Assembly (NCBI RefSeq): GCF_017948245.1
Contig: NZ_CP072869.1
Coordinates: forward strand, 340,136 to 404,135
Source of the DNA: Rhizobium sp. NLR16a
Lineage (GTDB): Bacteria; Pseudomonadota; Alphaproteobacteria; Rhizobiales; Rhizobiaceae
Reading direction: 5' to 3'
Length of the DNA stretch: 64,000 bases
The position numbers and the translations under genes are program-made. The notes beneath the pieces are model-generated. The model saw only the letters and a list, made by a program, of their open reading frames with translations, was not told where the DNA came from and did no database searches. This document shows, in pieces, positions 1 through 8,735 of the stretch (within the stretch, counting starts at the first letter, position 1; every line of letters begins with the position of its first letter).

Positions 1-15
1 TTGTCAAAGTGCCCG

Positions 16-1005
16 CTAGCTCAACTCGGTAGCGCGCATCCTCGTTGGGCTTTTTCCAAATGTCTGGGAGAAGGCGCGGGAGAAGTGGGAGGCGTTTTCA
101 AAGCCGACTTCGAGCGCTACTTCGATCAAGGAGGCTTTAGTCTTGATGAGCAGTTGCTTGGCGCGTTCCATCCGCACCCGTCGGTAGACGAGGGCGGGGG
201 AGCTTTTGGTTTCCCCCATAAACAGGCGCTCGAGCTGTCGTCTGGAGAGCCCGACCGATGCGGCGAGTTCCTCGATCGGCAATCGACCCTCGATATGCTG
301 CTCCATCATGATCAGCACGGCCCTAATCCTTGGATCCTTGCACTCGATGGAGAGCGGCTTGCGGGTCTGGATGGCAAGCGCGGTTCGCGCCTTTTCAATG
401 TGGAGAACCTCGAGCGCATTGCGCTCGGCTTCCTTGCTGATGTGACGACGGACGATCAATGCCGCCATGTCGGCGGCGCTGCTGCCGCCGGCGCAGGAGC
501 CCCTTGTCCGGTCGAGGTTGAAAATCCGATCGGACCGAACCTGGTGGTCGGGGAAGCGCTCGCGAAACGTGTTGTAGTGCAGCCAACTGACGCAGGTCCG
601 GTGCTCCTTCATCAGGCCGATTTCGGCAAGGATGAAGGAGCCGGTGCACACACCGATCAGCTTGACCTTTTTTGTCGATGCCTTCTTCAGGAAGTCGACC
701 GTTTCCTGGTCGACGGATGGACCGTTGTTGAGCAGACCGCCGACCACGACAATGTACTGGAACTGGCTGGGATCAACGAAGTCCGATGTCGGCGCGAGCT
801 TGACGCCGCAACTGGACGTTGTCAGATGCCGCGTGCTGCCGAGCACCTCCCAGTCGGCCAGTACCCGGCCTGACCTGTCGAATTCGTCGCTCGCCAGGCG
901 GAGCGTGTCGACGAAGAGGGCGAAGGCAGAGAGCGTGAACGATTTCGCGAGCACGAAACCGATCTTCAGCCGGTCGACAGGCGCGTTTGGCTCCAACGAT
1001 TTCAT
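16..1005 (-). CDS. GATase-like AraC-family transcriptional regulator (GlxA/GbdR type)
   Basis: This 329-residue protein has the two-domain layout of the GlxA/GbdR/CdhR regulators. The N-terminal DJ-1/PfpI-like domain (about residues 13-180) contains the nucleophile-elbow sequence GVCTGSF. The C-terminal AraC-type double helix-turn-helix (about 225-325) contains ELAASVGLSRRQLERLF and IEVALEVGFENASHFSRAF. Regulators of this class control catabolism of betaines, carnitine and related quaternary amines, sensing the substrate through the degenerate amidase domain. The gene lies 24 bp after the stop of the racemase-family gene on the same strand, so it may be the last gene of the catabolic operon. 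It is a plausible activator of that operon. The family is clear, the ligand is inferred from context. Confidence 0.88.
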   Translation of the reverse strand: MKSLEPNAPVDRLKIGFVLAKSFTLSAFALFVDTLRLASDEFDRSGRVLADWEVLGSTRHLTTSSCGVKLAPTSDFVDPSQFQYIVVVGGLLNNGPSVDQETVDFLKKASTKKVKLIGVCTGSFILAEIGLMKEHRTCVSWLHYNTFRERFPDHQVRSDRIFNLDRTRGSCAGGSSAADMAALIVRRHISKEAERNALEVLHIEKARTALAIQTRKPLSIECKDPRIRAVLIMMEQHIEGRLPIEELAASVGLSRRQLERLFMGETKSSPALVYRRVRMERAKQLLIKTKASLIEVALEVGFENASHFSRAFSQTFGKSPTRMRATELS

Positions 1006-1029
1006 CTCAACTCCACCGCGCTTTGGCCT

Positions 1030-2028
1030 TTATCTGATCTGGAAACCGTGCGCCAAAGGATCTCGATCGTCTACAAAGATCGTATTGTGGCCGATGATCC
1101 GTGCCCAGCCGCCGACACTCGGCTTGATGCCGTGGAACGGACCGACGTCGACCTCTGCCTCAATGCGCCCTTCAAAGACCGTACCAATCAGGCTTTCCTG
1201 GCGGAAGGTCTCGCCGGCAGGCAAGCGACCTTTGCCGTGAAGCTGGGCCATGCGTGCCGAGGTGCCGGTACCCCCAGGAGACCGGTCGATGGCCTTGTCG
1301 CCGTAGAAGACAGCGCCACGCCCGTCGGCTTTGTCGCTGGTCGGCGTGTCGCACCACAGAGCGTGATGCACGCCCCTGATCCTTGGGTCATCCGGATGTT
1401 CCGGATCGCAGATCTTGGCCAATGCGTCGCGCAGTTTGACGCTGAGATCGACGATATCGCTGGCGGACATGCCGCCCAGTCCCGACCACGCGGCCTGCGG
1501 CTCCACCACGGCGTAGTAATTCCCACCATAGGCGATATCGACGATCAGGCGCCCGATGCCTGCGACATCGACGGCAATGTCTGCGGCGTGGAGATAGCTC
1601 GGCACGTTGAACATCCGCACCGATTCCACGAATTCGCCGGGCTTCTCATACTGGATATCGACACGGCCCGCCGGGGTCTCGATGGAAAGCCTGCCTTCTA
1701 CCCGCGGCGTGATCAGGCCTTCCTCGATGCCGGCGGTCACGAGACCGATCGTGCCGGCGCCACACATGGGCAGGCATCCGCTGACTTCGATGAAGATGAC
1801 CGCGAAGTCGCAATCCTCGCGATAGGCCGGATAGATGATCGCGCCGGACATGATGTCATGGCCTCGCGGTTCAAACATCAGAGCCTGTCGCACCCAGTCA
1901 TGATCGCGGACAAACAGTTCCCGGCGCTCAGTGATCGGAAGATGCGGAAGAAGCGGGCCGCCCGCGGCAACGAGACGGACCGGATTGCCGCAGGTGTGGC
2001 TGTCAATGCAGAAGAAGCTGCGCCGCAT
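1030..2028 (-). CDS. Proline racemase/hydroxyproline epimerase family protein with atypical active site
   Basis: The 332-residue product belongs to the proline racemase, 4-hydroxyproline 2-epimerase and trans-3-hydroxyproline dehydratase family. The start MRRSFFCIDSHTCGNPVR was chosen because family members begin this way; the open frame continues upstream without similarity. The first catalytic motif reads PMCGAGTIG and keeps the cysteine, but alanine stands where CGHG is usual. The second motif reads DRSPGGTGTSAR, so glycine replaces the second catalytic residue (Cys in epimerases, Thr in dehydratases). The codons read CCT GGG GGT ACC. The gene follows proW and lies in a hydroxyproline-type catabolic operon, which suggests a role on hydroxyproline or its betaine, but a two-base epimerase mechanism is doubtful. 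Confidence 0.85.
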   Translation of the reverse strand: MRRSFFCIDSHTCGNPVRLVAAGGPLLPHLPITERRELFVRDHDWVRQALMFEPRGHDIMSGAIIYPAYREDCDFAVIFIEVSGCLPMCGAGTIGLVTAGIEEGLITPRVEGRLSIETPAGRVDIQYEKPGEFVESVRMFNVPSYLHAADIAVDVAGIGRLIVDIAYGGNYYAVVEPQAAWSGLGGMSASDIVDLSVKLRDALAKICDPEHPDDPRIRGVHHALWCDTPTSDKADGRGAVFYGDKAIDRSPGGTGTSARMAQLHGKGRLPAGETFRQESLIGTVFEGRIEAEVDVGPFHGIKPSVGGWARIIGHNTIFVDDRDPLAHGFQIR

Positions 2029-2048
2029 GATAAGACCTTTCGAATATG

Positions 2049-2903
2049 TCAGTTTCCGGCCGTAGCCGGTGCTTTGCGCTGAAGGGCACCACGCGACAGC
2101 CGGTCGAGGAAGATTGCGACCGCGACGATGGCAAGGCCCGCACGAAGGCCAAGCCCCATTTCCATTCGTGTCAGGCCGCGCGTCACCTCGGCACCAAGAC
2201 CACCCGCTCCGACGAGACCTGCAAGAACGACGATGGCGAGCGATAGAAGAATGCACTGGTTCAGCCCCACCAGCAGTGTTGGCGTCGCCGCGGGGATTTC
2301 GATCTTGAACAGGATGGCGCGGGGCGAGGCGCCTGTGGCCTGCCCGAGTTCCAGCAGGTCCTTCGGAACCTGACTGAAGGCCAGCGTCGTCAATCGCAGC
2401 ATCGGTGGCACGCCGTAGACGATCGTGGCGATGATGGCAGGCACGCGGCCGAGGCTGAAGATCATCACGGCAGGGATGAGATAAACCCAAGGCGGGACCG
2501 TCTGCATGATGTCGAGCACGGGACGGATGGCCGCCTCGAACTTGCGGTAACGGGATGCCAGGATGCCGAGCGGAAACGCAATCAACACCGAGATACACAC
2601 CGACACCGTCACCAGAGCGAGCGTCTGCATCGATGCCTCCCACAGGCCCGCCAGAAAGCAGAAGGTCAGCGCGATCGCGCTGGTTACCGCGACGCGAACA
2701 TTAACGACGACGGCAGCGAAAACCACGGCAATGAGGATGACCGCGTAGAAGGGCAGGTAAAGCAGGCTCGATTCAAGGCCGCCCAGAACGGCCTCGATCA
2801 CTTTCGTCACCATGTCGAAAAAGGGATGGAAATTGGCGTTCAGCCAGTCGATGACCGGGGCGAGGTAAGCGCCGGGGGAGAAACGAACAAGGTCCAGGTC
2901 CAT
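2049..2903 (-). CDS. Betaine/proline-type ABC transporter permease, second copy (ProW-like)
   Basis: This is a 284-residue inner-membrane permease of the ProW/OpuAB type. It has about six hydrophobic segments and the typical cytoplasmic loop ELGQATGASPRAILFKIEIPAATPTL cut here for length (roughly residues 195-220), which contacts the ATPase. The start MDLDLVRF has a good AGG ribosome-binding site and overlaps the stop of the upstream permease gene as TGATG, so the two are translationally coupled. Two different ProW-like subunits in a row suggest a heterodimeric permease working with the ProV and ProX proteins encoded upstream. The substrate is inferred from the operon to be hydroxyproline betaine, proline betaine or hydroxyproline. 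Confidence 0.88.
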   Translation of the reverse strand: MDLDLVRFSPGAYLAPVIDWLNANFHPFFDMVTKVIEAVLGGLESSLLYLPFYAVILIAVVFAAVVVNVRVAVTSAIALTFCFLAGLWEASMQTLALVTVSVCISVLIAFPLGILASRYRKFEAAIRPVLDIMQTVPPWVYLIPAVMIFSLGRVPAIIATIVYGVPPMLRLTTLAFSQVPKDLLELGQATGASPRAILFKIEIPAATPTLLVGLNQCILLSLAIVVLAGLVGAGGLGAEVTRGLTRMEMGLGLRAGLAIVAVAIFLDRLSRGALQRKAPATAGN

Positions 2904-3748
2904 CACTTGCCTCCATTGGCGCGGCGCGCCGCACTCTGGGTCAGTCGGTCGATCACCATGGTGAGGATGACGATGGCGATGGCGGCGTTGATCGAGGTGG
3001 CGATATCGAGCGTTCTCACCGCGCTGTAGATGGTTTCGCCAAGCCCGCCGGAACCGACGATGCCTGCGATCACCACCATCCCAAACGCCATCATCAGGCT
3101 CTGGTTGATCCCTGCCATGACGCTCGGGATTGCGAAGGGCAGCCTGATCTTGACGAACATCTGCCACGGCGTCAGGCCACTTGCCTGCCCGAGCTCGATG
3201 AACTCGCGCGGGGTTCGGCGGATGCCGAGCGATGTCAGGCGGATTGCCGGAGGCATGGCAACGATGACGGTCGCCAGAAGAGCCGTGGCCGGTCCGTATC
3301 CCATCAAAGCGATCGCCGGCAGAAGGTAGATGTAGGGCGGAAGGGTCTGGATGAGATCGAGGATCGGTTCGACGAACCTGTCGAAAGATTTGACGAAGCC
3401 GGCCACGACGCCAAGAGGGATACCGATGAGCAGCGCCATGAACGTGGCCGTGATCACCAAGGCCAGCGTGCTCATGGTCTCGGCCCACAGTCCCATCACC
3501 GCGCATCCGAGCAGGGCGACGCCTACCAAAAGCCCGGCCGGCACGTTGATCAGCCGCCATCCCAGCGCCGCCGCGACAAGGGCGATCACATAGAATGGTG
3601 GAAGCTGCACGAGCCAGAGGACGCCGTCATAGGTGCCCTCCAGAACGGCGCGGATGCTGTCGAATAGCCACGAGGCATTGTCGCTGATCCAGTTCAGCGC
3701 ATCGTCGATCTTCTCGTCGAAGCTGTCAGTGATGAGGGACGTGTCCAT
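2903..3748 (-). CDS. Betaine/proline-type ABC transporter permease, first copy (ProW-like)
   Basis: This 281-residue inner-membrane protein is a ProW-family permease. It has several hydrophobic helices and the conserved ATPase-coupling loop FIELGQASGLTPWQMF followed by KIRLPFAIPSVMAGINQS. Its N-terminus carries an amphipathic stretch (IDDALNWISDNASWLFDSIRA) before the first membrane segment, as in ProW. The start MDTSLITDS was chosen because a GGAG sequence lies 6 bp upstream; an ATG two codons earlier is an alternative. It lies 13 bp after proV and overlaps the next permease gene. It should form the membrane channel of the betaine/hydroxyproline importer together with its neighbour. Confidence 0.88.
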   Translation of the reverse strand: MDTSLITDSFDEKIDDALNWISDNASWLFDSIRAVLEGTYDGVLWLVQLPPFYVIALVAAALGWRLINVPAGLLVGVALLGCAVMGLWAETMSTLALVITATFMALLIGIPLGVVAGFVKSFDRFVEPILDLIQTLPPYIYLLPAIALMGYGPATALLATVIVAMPPAIRLTSLGIRRTPREFIELGQASGLTPWQMFVKIRLPFAIPSVMAGINQSLMMAFGMVVIAGIVGSGGLGETIYSAVRTLDIATSINAAIAIVILTMVIDRLTQSAARRANGGK

Positions 3749-3761
3749 GACCATCTCCGAT

Positions 3762-4853
3762 CTATGCCGCAGCGGGCACGGTGGCGGGACTGCCGGCGAC
3801 ACCACAGAGCAGGCCACGTATCGTAACGATGCCGACCACCTTGCCACCCTCGACAACAGCGACGGCATCGCGGCTCGATTGCATGGTCAGTTCGATCAGG
3901 GCGCCGATATCCGCTTCGGGCGTGGTGCGGAGCAGCGAGCCAACATCGACATTCGGGTGGCTGCGCGTGTATTCGGCAACCGGCATCATGACGGAGTGCG
4001 CCTTGACCAGATGAATCCTGGAAATCCCGGCAACGAACTCGGCGACGTAGTCGTCCGCAGGCTTGGTCACGATCTCCTCGGCATTACCGACCTGGACGAT
4101 GACCCCGTCCTTCATGATGGCGATGCGGTCACCGATCCGGATGGCTTCCTCAAGATCGTGGGTGATGAACACGGCCGACTTTCCAAGCGACTTGGTCAGT
4201 TGCCGGAATTCGTCCTGAAGCTGGCGGCGGATCAGCGGATCGAGCGCGCTGAATGGTTCGTCCATCAGGATGATCTCGGGATCGGCGGCGATGGCGCGGG
4301 CAAGGCCGACGCGCTGCTGCATGCCGCCGGACAATTCGGAAGGGTATCGTGTCGTCCAGTCGGACAGGCCAACCTTGTCCAGCGCCGCGCGGGCTGTCTT
4401 GTATCGTTCTTCCTTGCCGACGCCGCGAACCTCAAGTCCGAAGGCGGCATTCTCCAGAACGGTGCGGTGCGGAAGCAGGGCGACGCTCTGGAAAACCATC
4501 CCGATGTTGCGGGCACGAATGTCGCGGAGTTCGGCGGCATTCAGGGCGGAGATGTCCTTGCCCTTGACGAGGATCTTGCCAAGGCTCGGTTCGATCAGTC
4601 TGTTGAGCAGCCGGATGAGCGTGGACTTGCCGCTGCCCGACAGTCCCATGATACAGAAGATCTCGCCGCGCCTAACCTGAAGGTTGGCGTCCGAGACGCC
4701 GACGACGCAGTCGTAGTCCGTCAGGATCTGTTTCTTGGACAAGCCGTCTGTCTTTACCGCCTCGACGGCCGCCTTGGCCTTGGCTCCGAATATCTTCCAG
4801 ACCGACTGGCAGTCGATCAGGATATCGCCGGCATCATTCATTGACATGGTCAT
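3762..4853 (-). CDS. Glycine betaine/proline-type ABC transporter ATP-binding protein (ProV-like)
   Basis: The 363-residue product is the ATPase of the importer. The nucleotide-binding motifs are all present: Walker A GLSGSGKST at about residue 70, Q-loop VFQSVALLPHRTVLEN, signature LSGGMQQRVGLARA, Walker B EIILMDEPFSALD and the switch ITHDLEEA. A C-terminal extension with a CBS-like segment (VVEGGKVVGIVTIRGL) matches the regulatory end of ProV/OpuAA. The start MTMSMNDAGD was chosen over an upstream in-frame ATG because GGGGA lies about 6 bp before it and homologues lack the preceding residues. It sits between the binding-protein gene and the two permease genes. Confidence 0.92.
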   Translation of the reverse strand: MTMSMNDAGDILIDCQSVWKIFGAKAKAAVEAVKTDGLSKKQILTDYDCVVGVSDANLQVRRGEIFCIMGLSGSGKSTLIRLLNRLIEPSLGKILVKGKDISALNAAELRDIRARNIGMVFQSVALLPHRTVLENAAFGLEVRGVGKEERYKTARAALDKVGLSDWTTRYPSELSGGMQQRVGLARAIAADPEIILMDEPFSALDPLIRRQLQDEFRQLTKSLGKSAVFITHDLEEAIRIGDRIAIMKDGVIVQVGNAEEIVTKPADDYVAEFVAGISRIHLVKAHSVMMPVAEYTRSHPNVDVGSLLRTTPEADIGALIELTMQSSRDAVAVVEGGKVVGIVTIRGLLCGVAGSPATVPAAA

Positions 4854-4944
4854 AGCGTTCCCCGCGAGCCGGTTTGATACCGGCATTCTCATTCGTGGAA
4901 TGTGGAGCCGGGCCGCCAAACATGTGGAGGCCCGGCATTCGGCT

Positions 4945-5796
4945 TTATTCGGTGGCGATGTTTTCCCAGCGCTTCAGGAGGTCGGCATGGCTGTCGGTCC
5001 AGTCCTTGATCGCCTCGTCCATCGTCTTGCCGTCGTTGACGGCGCTGTTGATCGCGGTGATGTCGGCAAGCGGAACATAAACGCTGGCAATCACTTCACG
5101 GGCGTGCGGGTTCTCCGCGGAAAAGCCCTTTTGCCCGATCCAGTAGTAGCTCTGCGGTGGAGGGAAGACGCCTTTGGGGTCCTGAAGGAACTTGACGTCG
5201 TATTTCTGCATCATCCAGGACGGCTCCCAGATCGTCACGGCAATCCATTCCTTGCGATCGGTGGCGGACTTCAGCGCGGCGGTCATCGCGGCCGTACTGC
5301 CTTCGACGAGCTGCAGCTTGAGATCATAAGCCTTCACGGAATTGGCCGTGTCCCTCATCAGGCCCGAGCCCGGCTCGATACCGACGATCTTGCCGCCGAG
5401 CTTGTCGGCGTTGTCGTTCAACTGGTCCATGGAATCGATGGTGACGTATTTCGGAACCGCGACGCCCTGGAACAGGCCGTGCGAGACCGGCGAAATCTTT
5501 TCGAGGCGCTTCTTATTCTTGTCCCAGTAATCCTGCGCGACATAGTCCGTCTGCGAGGCCAGGATCTGGACGTCGCCCTTGCTCAGAGCAGCATAGGCGA
5601 TGCCCCATTCGGAGAACGGCACGACCTTCACGGTGTAGCCGGAATCTTCAAGCACCTTCTTGGTGATGCCGGTAATCGGCGTCAGGTCTTCCCAGGACAT
5701 CGTGCCGATGGTGATGGTCTTTTCTTCAGCATGCGCCGACATGACGGTCATTCCGACCATTGCCGCTGCGCAGAATGCCTTCCACAGAGTCTTCAT
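4945..5796 (-). CDS. Betaine/proline-type ABC transporter substrate-binding protein (ProX/OpuAC-like)
   Basis: The 283-residue protein starts with a signal peptide (MKTLWKAFCAAAMVGMTV, then cleavage after SAHA), so it is exported to the periplasm. The mature part is an OpuAC-type binding protein that delivers quaternary amines or amino acids to the ProW permeases. Aromatic residues suited to a cation-binding cage occur, for example in WEDLTPITG, WEPSWMMQ and YYWIGQKGF. A strong AGGAG ribosome-binding site precedes the ATG. The 78 bp between this gene and the FAD oxidoreductase gene could hold an internal promoter. Neighbouring catabolic genes suggest hydroxyproline, proline betaine or hydroxyproline betaine as ligand. 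Confidence 0.9.
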   Translation of the reverse strand: MKTLWKAFCAAAMVGMTVMSAHAEEKTITIGTMSWEDLTPITGITKKVLEDSGYTVKVVPFSEWGIAYAALSKGDVQILASQTDYVAQDYWDKNKKRLEKISPVSHGLFQGVAVPKYVTIDSMDQLNDNADKLGGKIVGIEPGSGLMRDTANSVKAYDLKLQLVEGSTAAMTAALKSATDRKEWIAVTIWEPSWMMQKYDVKFLQDPKGVFPPPQSYYWIGQKGFSAENPHAREVIASVYVPLADITAINSAVNDGKTMDEAIKDWTDSHADLLKRWENIATE

Positions 5797-5874
5797 TTGT
5801 CGCTCCTAACTTTGCGTTCCCATTATCGTTGAAGCCTCGCGCTGGGCTCAGTCTTCACATTGCGCGGCGAGGGA

Positions 5875-7221
5875 TCATCCCTCGCGGCCTGCACGCAATT
5901 CCTGCAAACGGATCACGGAATTGATGCCGAGCCAGGCGAACGGCTCCGGCGGCAGCCGGGAGGGCTGCGCGTGATCCATGTATTCTTCTAGTTCTCGGGA
6001 GGTCGTACCGGTGGCGAGGTCGGCAGCCATCATGCCCGCAAGGGTGCTTTTGACCGTACCGAGGCCATTTTCGCAGCAGGCCGAATAGAGCCCCTCGTCG
6101 ATCTCGCCAAAGGCCGGGACATGGTTGCGGCTCAGGCAAAGGCGGCCGGCCCAGCTGTATTCGAACGGCACTTCGGCAAGGCCCGGAAACCGGGCGTCGA
6201 AGGAGCGGCGATGCTCGCTCGCCATCTTCGCCATACGCCGTTCGCTGACGCTTACCGTTGTGTCGTAGGTATATTTCGTCCGGATCACGATCCGCGACTG
6301 CCCGCCAGTGGTAAGCTTGCGCACAGTGGCGCCCATCGCGTCGGCGGGAAGAAGAGCCCACTTGTCGCGACCTGATTTTTCCTTGCCCACGCCATCGGCA
6401 TCGAAGGGTGCGGTCATCGAGGCGTAGGCGAAGATGTGCATCAGCCTGCCGCCGAAGTGACCGAAATCCTCGATATGGCCGTTGACGGCGACGATGACCC
6501 TGGGGGCCGTGACCGTTCCGCGCAACGAAATGGCAGTCCAGGTTCCGCCCTCGCGCTTCAACCCGGTCACGGGCGAGCGCTCGTACACATCGACGCTTTC
6601 CGACAGCCCGGCGGCGAAGCTGCGGATATAGTCGGCCGGCTGGATGAGGACCGCGCCGGGCGTGTAGAGCCCGCTCAGATAATAGTCCGACCCGGTGATG
6701 TCGCGCATTTCACGGGCGTCGAGAAACACATGCTTCTCGCCCGCACCCTTCAGCGATTGCCCGAACGCCATGTTCAGCTTCATGCCGCGCGCGGTTGCGG
6801 CAGCATTGATCTTGCCCGAGGGATCGAAGGTCTCGCGGGGCATTTCGTATTCATCGGCCGCTTGCGCTGCAAAGGCGATCGCGGAGCGGTTCTGCGCCAT
6901 CTCCATCTGTGTGGCATCGACGCTGCCGCTTGAATATTCACTGGACGAGAGGTTGTGCGGGACGTCGATCATGAAGCCCGAGTTTCGTCCCGAAGTGCCT
7001 TTCCCCAATTCACTAGCCTCAAGGATGACGACCTTGTCCTGTGGACGACGCTCTTTCAGGCGGCGGGCCGCGGACAATCCCGCGAAGCCCGCGCCGATCA
7101 CCAACCAGTCCGCGGTCACGTTGCCTTCCAGGCTCCGGACTGGAAACGGTCGCTTGCTGATCGCCTCCCAGCCCGAGACGCCGTTTTCAAAAGGCAAGCG
7201 CTTGACGGACTTGGTGATCAT
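5875..7221 (-). CDS. FAD-dependent amino acid oxidoreductase (DAO family; probable D-hydroxyproline dehydrogenase)
   Basis: This 448-residue protein is a DAO-superfamily flavoenzyme. The FAD dinucleotide-binding motif VIGAGFAGLSAARR lies at about residues 42-55, followed by the acidic ribose-binding end of strand 2 (VVILEASELGKGTSGRNSG). The GTSGRNSG loop is typical of amine and amino-acid oxidoreductases. In rhizobial hydroxyproline operons the corresponding HypO protein oxidises cis-4-hydroxy-D-proline to a pyrroline carboxylate. The ATGA overlap with the upstream aldehyde dehydrogenase gene shows tight coupling. Assignment to hydroxyproline is inferred from the neighbouring deaminase and semialdehyde dehydrogenase; a demethylating amine oxidoreductase is the main alternative. 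Confidence 0.83.
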   Translation of the reverse strand: MITKSVKRLPFENGVSGWEAISKRPFPVRSLEGNVTADWLVIGAGFAGLSAARRLKERRPQDKVVILEASELGKGTSGRNSGFMIDVPHNLSSSEYSSGSVDATQMEMAQNRSAIAFAAQAADEYEMPRETFDPSGKINAAATARGMKLNMAFGQSLKGAGEKHVFLDAREMRDITGSDYYLSGLYTPGAVLIQPADYIRSFAAGLSESVDVYERSPVTGLKREGGTWTAISLRGTVTAPRVIVAVNGHIEDFGHFGGRLMHIFAYASMTAPFDADGVGKEKSGRDKWALLPADAMGATVRKLTTGGQSRIVIRTKYTYDTTVSVSERRMAKMASEHRRSFDARFPGLAEVPFEYSWAGRLCLSRNHVPAFGEIDEGLYSACCENGLGTVKSTLAGMMAADLATGTTSRELEEYMDHAQPSRLPPEPFAWLGINSVIRLQELRAGREG

Positions 7222-8735
7222 CGGATCGTCTCGTCCACGGAGCGCTCGGAGATATCGATCCAGATCGTCTTCAGTTCACAGTAGTTGTCGTGGGCGAAGA
7301 TCGACTTGTCGCGGCCGCCAAAACCCGATTCCTTGTAGCCGCCGAAGGGCGTCGAGGCGTCACCTTCGCCGAAGCAGTTGACGGTGACCAGGCCTGCCCG
7401 GATTTCGCGCGACAGCTTGATCGCCTTGCGCAGACTGCCGGTATAAACCGAAGCGGTGAGGCCATAATTGGTGTCGTTGGCCAGCTTCACGGCTTCCGCC
7501 AACGTTTCGAACGTGGTTACCGACAGGATCGGCCCGAAGATCTCCTCCTGGAAAAGGCGGCTCGCAGGGGTGACGCCATCGACGACGGTAGGTTCGATGA
7601 AGATGCCCTTCAGGGTCTCGCCGCCATGGGTGAGCGATAGCTTCTCCTTCTTCACGTCGTCGAGGAAGGATTTGACCTTGTCGAAGTGCGACTTGCTGAC
7701 CAGAGCGCCGATGCGATTTTCTGGATCCAGCGGATCGCCGGTTTTCCATTCGCGCAGATAGGCGCCGATACGTTCGAGCAACTCATCCTTGATCTTGCTG
7801 TCGACGATCAGGCGAGACGTCGCCGAGCAATTCTCGCCCATGTTCCAGAAAGCACCGTTGACGACCTGCTCGGCAACGAGGTCGAGGTCTTCGGCATCAT
7901 CGAGGACGACGGCCGGGTTCTTGCCGCCGCATTCGAGCACGACCTTCTTGAGGTTTGAATCCGCCGAGTAACGCAGGAAGCGACGTCCGGTCGGCGTCGA
8001 TCCGGTAAAGGCGACCATATCGATATCCATGTGCAGGCCGATCGGCTCACCGACGTCCTTGCCGCTGCCGGTGACGACATTGAAGACGCCCGCGGGGATG
8101 CCGGCCTCGAGAGCCAGTTCTGCAACACGAAGGGTGGTAAGTGTGGTTTCCTGCGCAGGCTTGACGATGACGGAGCATCCCGATGCAAGCGCAGGTCCGA
8201 TCTTCCAGGCGAGCATCAAGAGCGGGAAGTTCCAGGGCAGCACGCAGCCGACGACGCCGATCGGTTCGCGCACCACCATGGCAAGGGCATTCGGCCCGAC
8301 CGGGTTGGTGTTGTCGTAAAGCTTGTCGATGAGTTCGGCATGGAAGCGGATCGTGTGGATCGTGTCCGCCACATCGACTGTCTGGCATTCGCGCACCGGC
8401 TTGCCACTGTCGATGCTTTCCATAACGGCGAGCTCGTGGCGGTTTTCCTCCAGGAGCTTGGCGAGTTTGAGGAGGGCCGCCTTCCGGTCGCCGGGAGGCA
8501 ACAAACGCCAGCGACCGTCGTCGAACGCCGTTTTCGCATTTGCAACCGCATCATCGACATCAACAGCGTCACAGGCCGCGATCTCGGCTAGCGTCTCGCC
8601 GGTCGCAGGGTTCGTCGTCGTGAATGTCTTGCCGGATTTCGCCGGGCGGAAGGCGCCATCGATAAAGGCGTTGGTCGGCAAATGAAGGTTGGCGGCGATT
8701 GCCTTGTATTCGGCCGCGTTCAAGGGTTCATGCAT
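7218..8735 (-). CDS. Aldehyde dehydrogenase (probable 2-oxoglutarate semialdehyde dehydrogenase)
   Basis: This 505-residue NAD(P)-dependent aldehyde dehydrogenase has the family landmarks: the cofactor-site asparagine in LPWNFPLLM, the FTGSTPTGRR turn, the catalytic glutamate in VLECGGKNP and the nucleophilic cysteine in MGENCSATSR. The start MHEPLNAAEY has a GGGAG sequence 6 bp upstream and is preferred to an ATG nine codons earlier. It overlaps the deaminase gene by 8 bp and the oxidoreductase gene by 4 bp. In the hydroxyproline pathway this step converts 2-oxoglutarate semialdehyde to 2-oxoglutarate. Betaine-aldehyde-type substrates cannot be excluded from sequence alone. Confidence 0.88.
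   Translation of the reverse strand: MHEPLNAAEYKAIAANLHLPTNAFIDGAFRPAKSGKTFTTTNPATGETLAEIAACDAVDVDDAVANAKTAFDDGRWRLLPPGDRKAALLKLAKLLEENRHELAVMESIDSGKPVRECQTVDVADTIHTIRFHAELIDKLYDNTNPVGPNALAMVVREPIGVVGCVLPWNFPLLMLAWKIGPALASGCSVIVKPAQETTLTTLRVAELALEAGIPAGVFNVVTGSGKDVGEPIGLHMDIDMVAFTGSTPTGRRFLRYSADSNLKKVVLECGGKNPAVVLDDAEDLDLVAEQVVNGAFWNMGENCSATSRLIVDSKIKDELLERIGAYLREWKTGDPLDPENRIGALVSKSHFDKVKSFLDDVKKEKLSLTHGGETLKGIFIEPTVVDGVTPASRLFQEEIFGPILSVTTFETLAEAVKLANDTNYGLTASVYTGSLRKAIKLSREIRAGLVTVNCFGEGDASTPFGGYKESGFGGRDKSIFAHDNYCELKTIWIDISERSVDETIR

Noticed and set aside
1..873. Long plus-strand frame opposite the GlxA-like gene
   Set aside because: It is the antisense shadow of a clear AraC/GATase-family gene and has no family resemblance.
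2029..2643. Upstream extension of the racemase-family frame
   Set aside because: These residues are antisense or alternate-frame readings of the ProW gene; family members start at MRRSFF-like positions.
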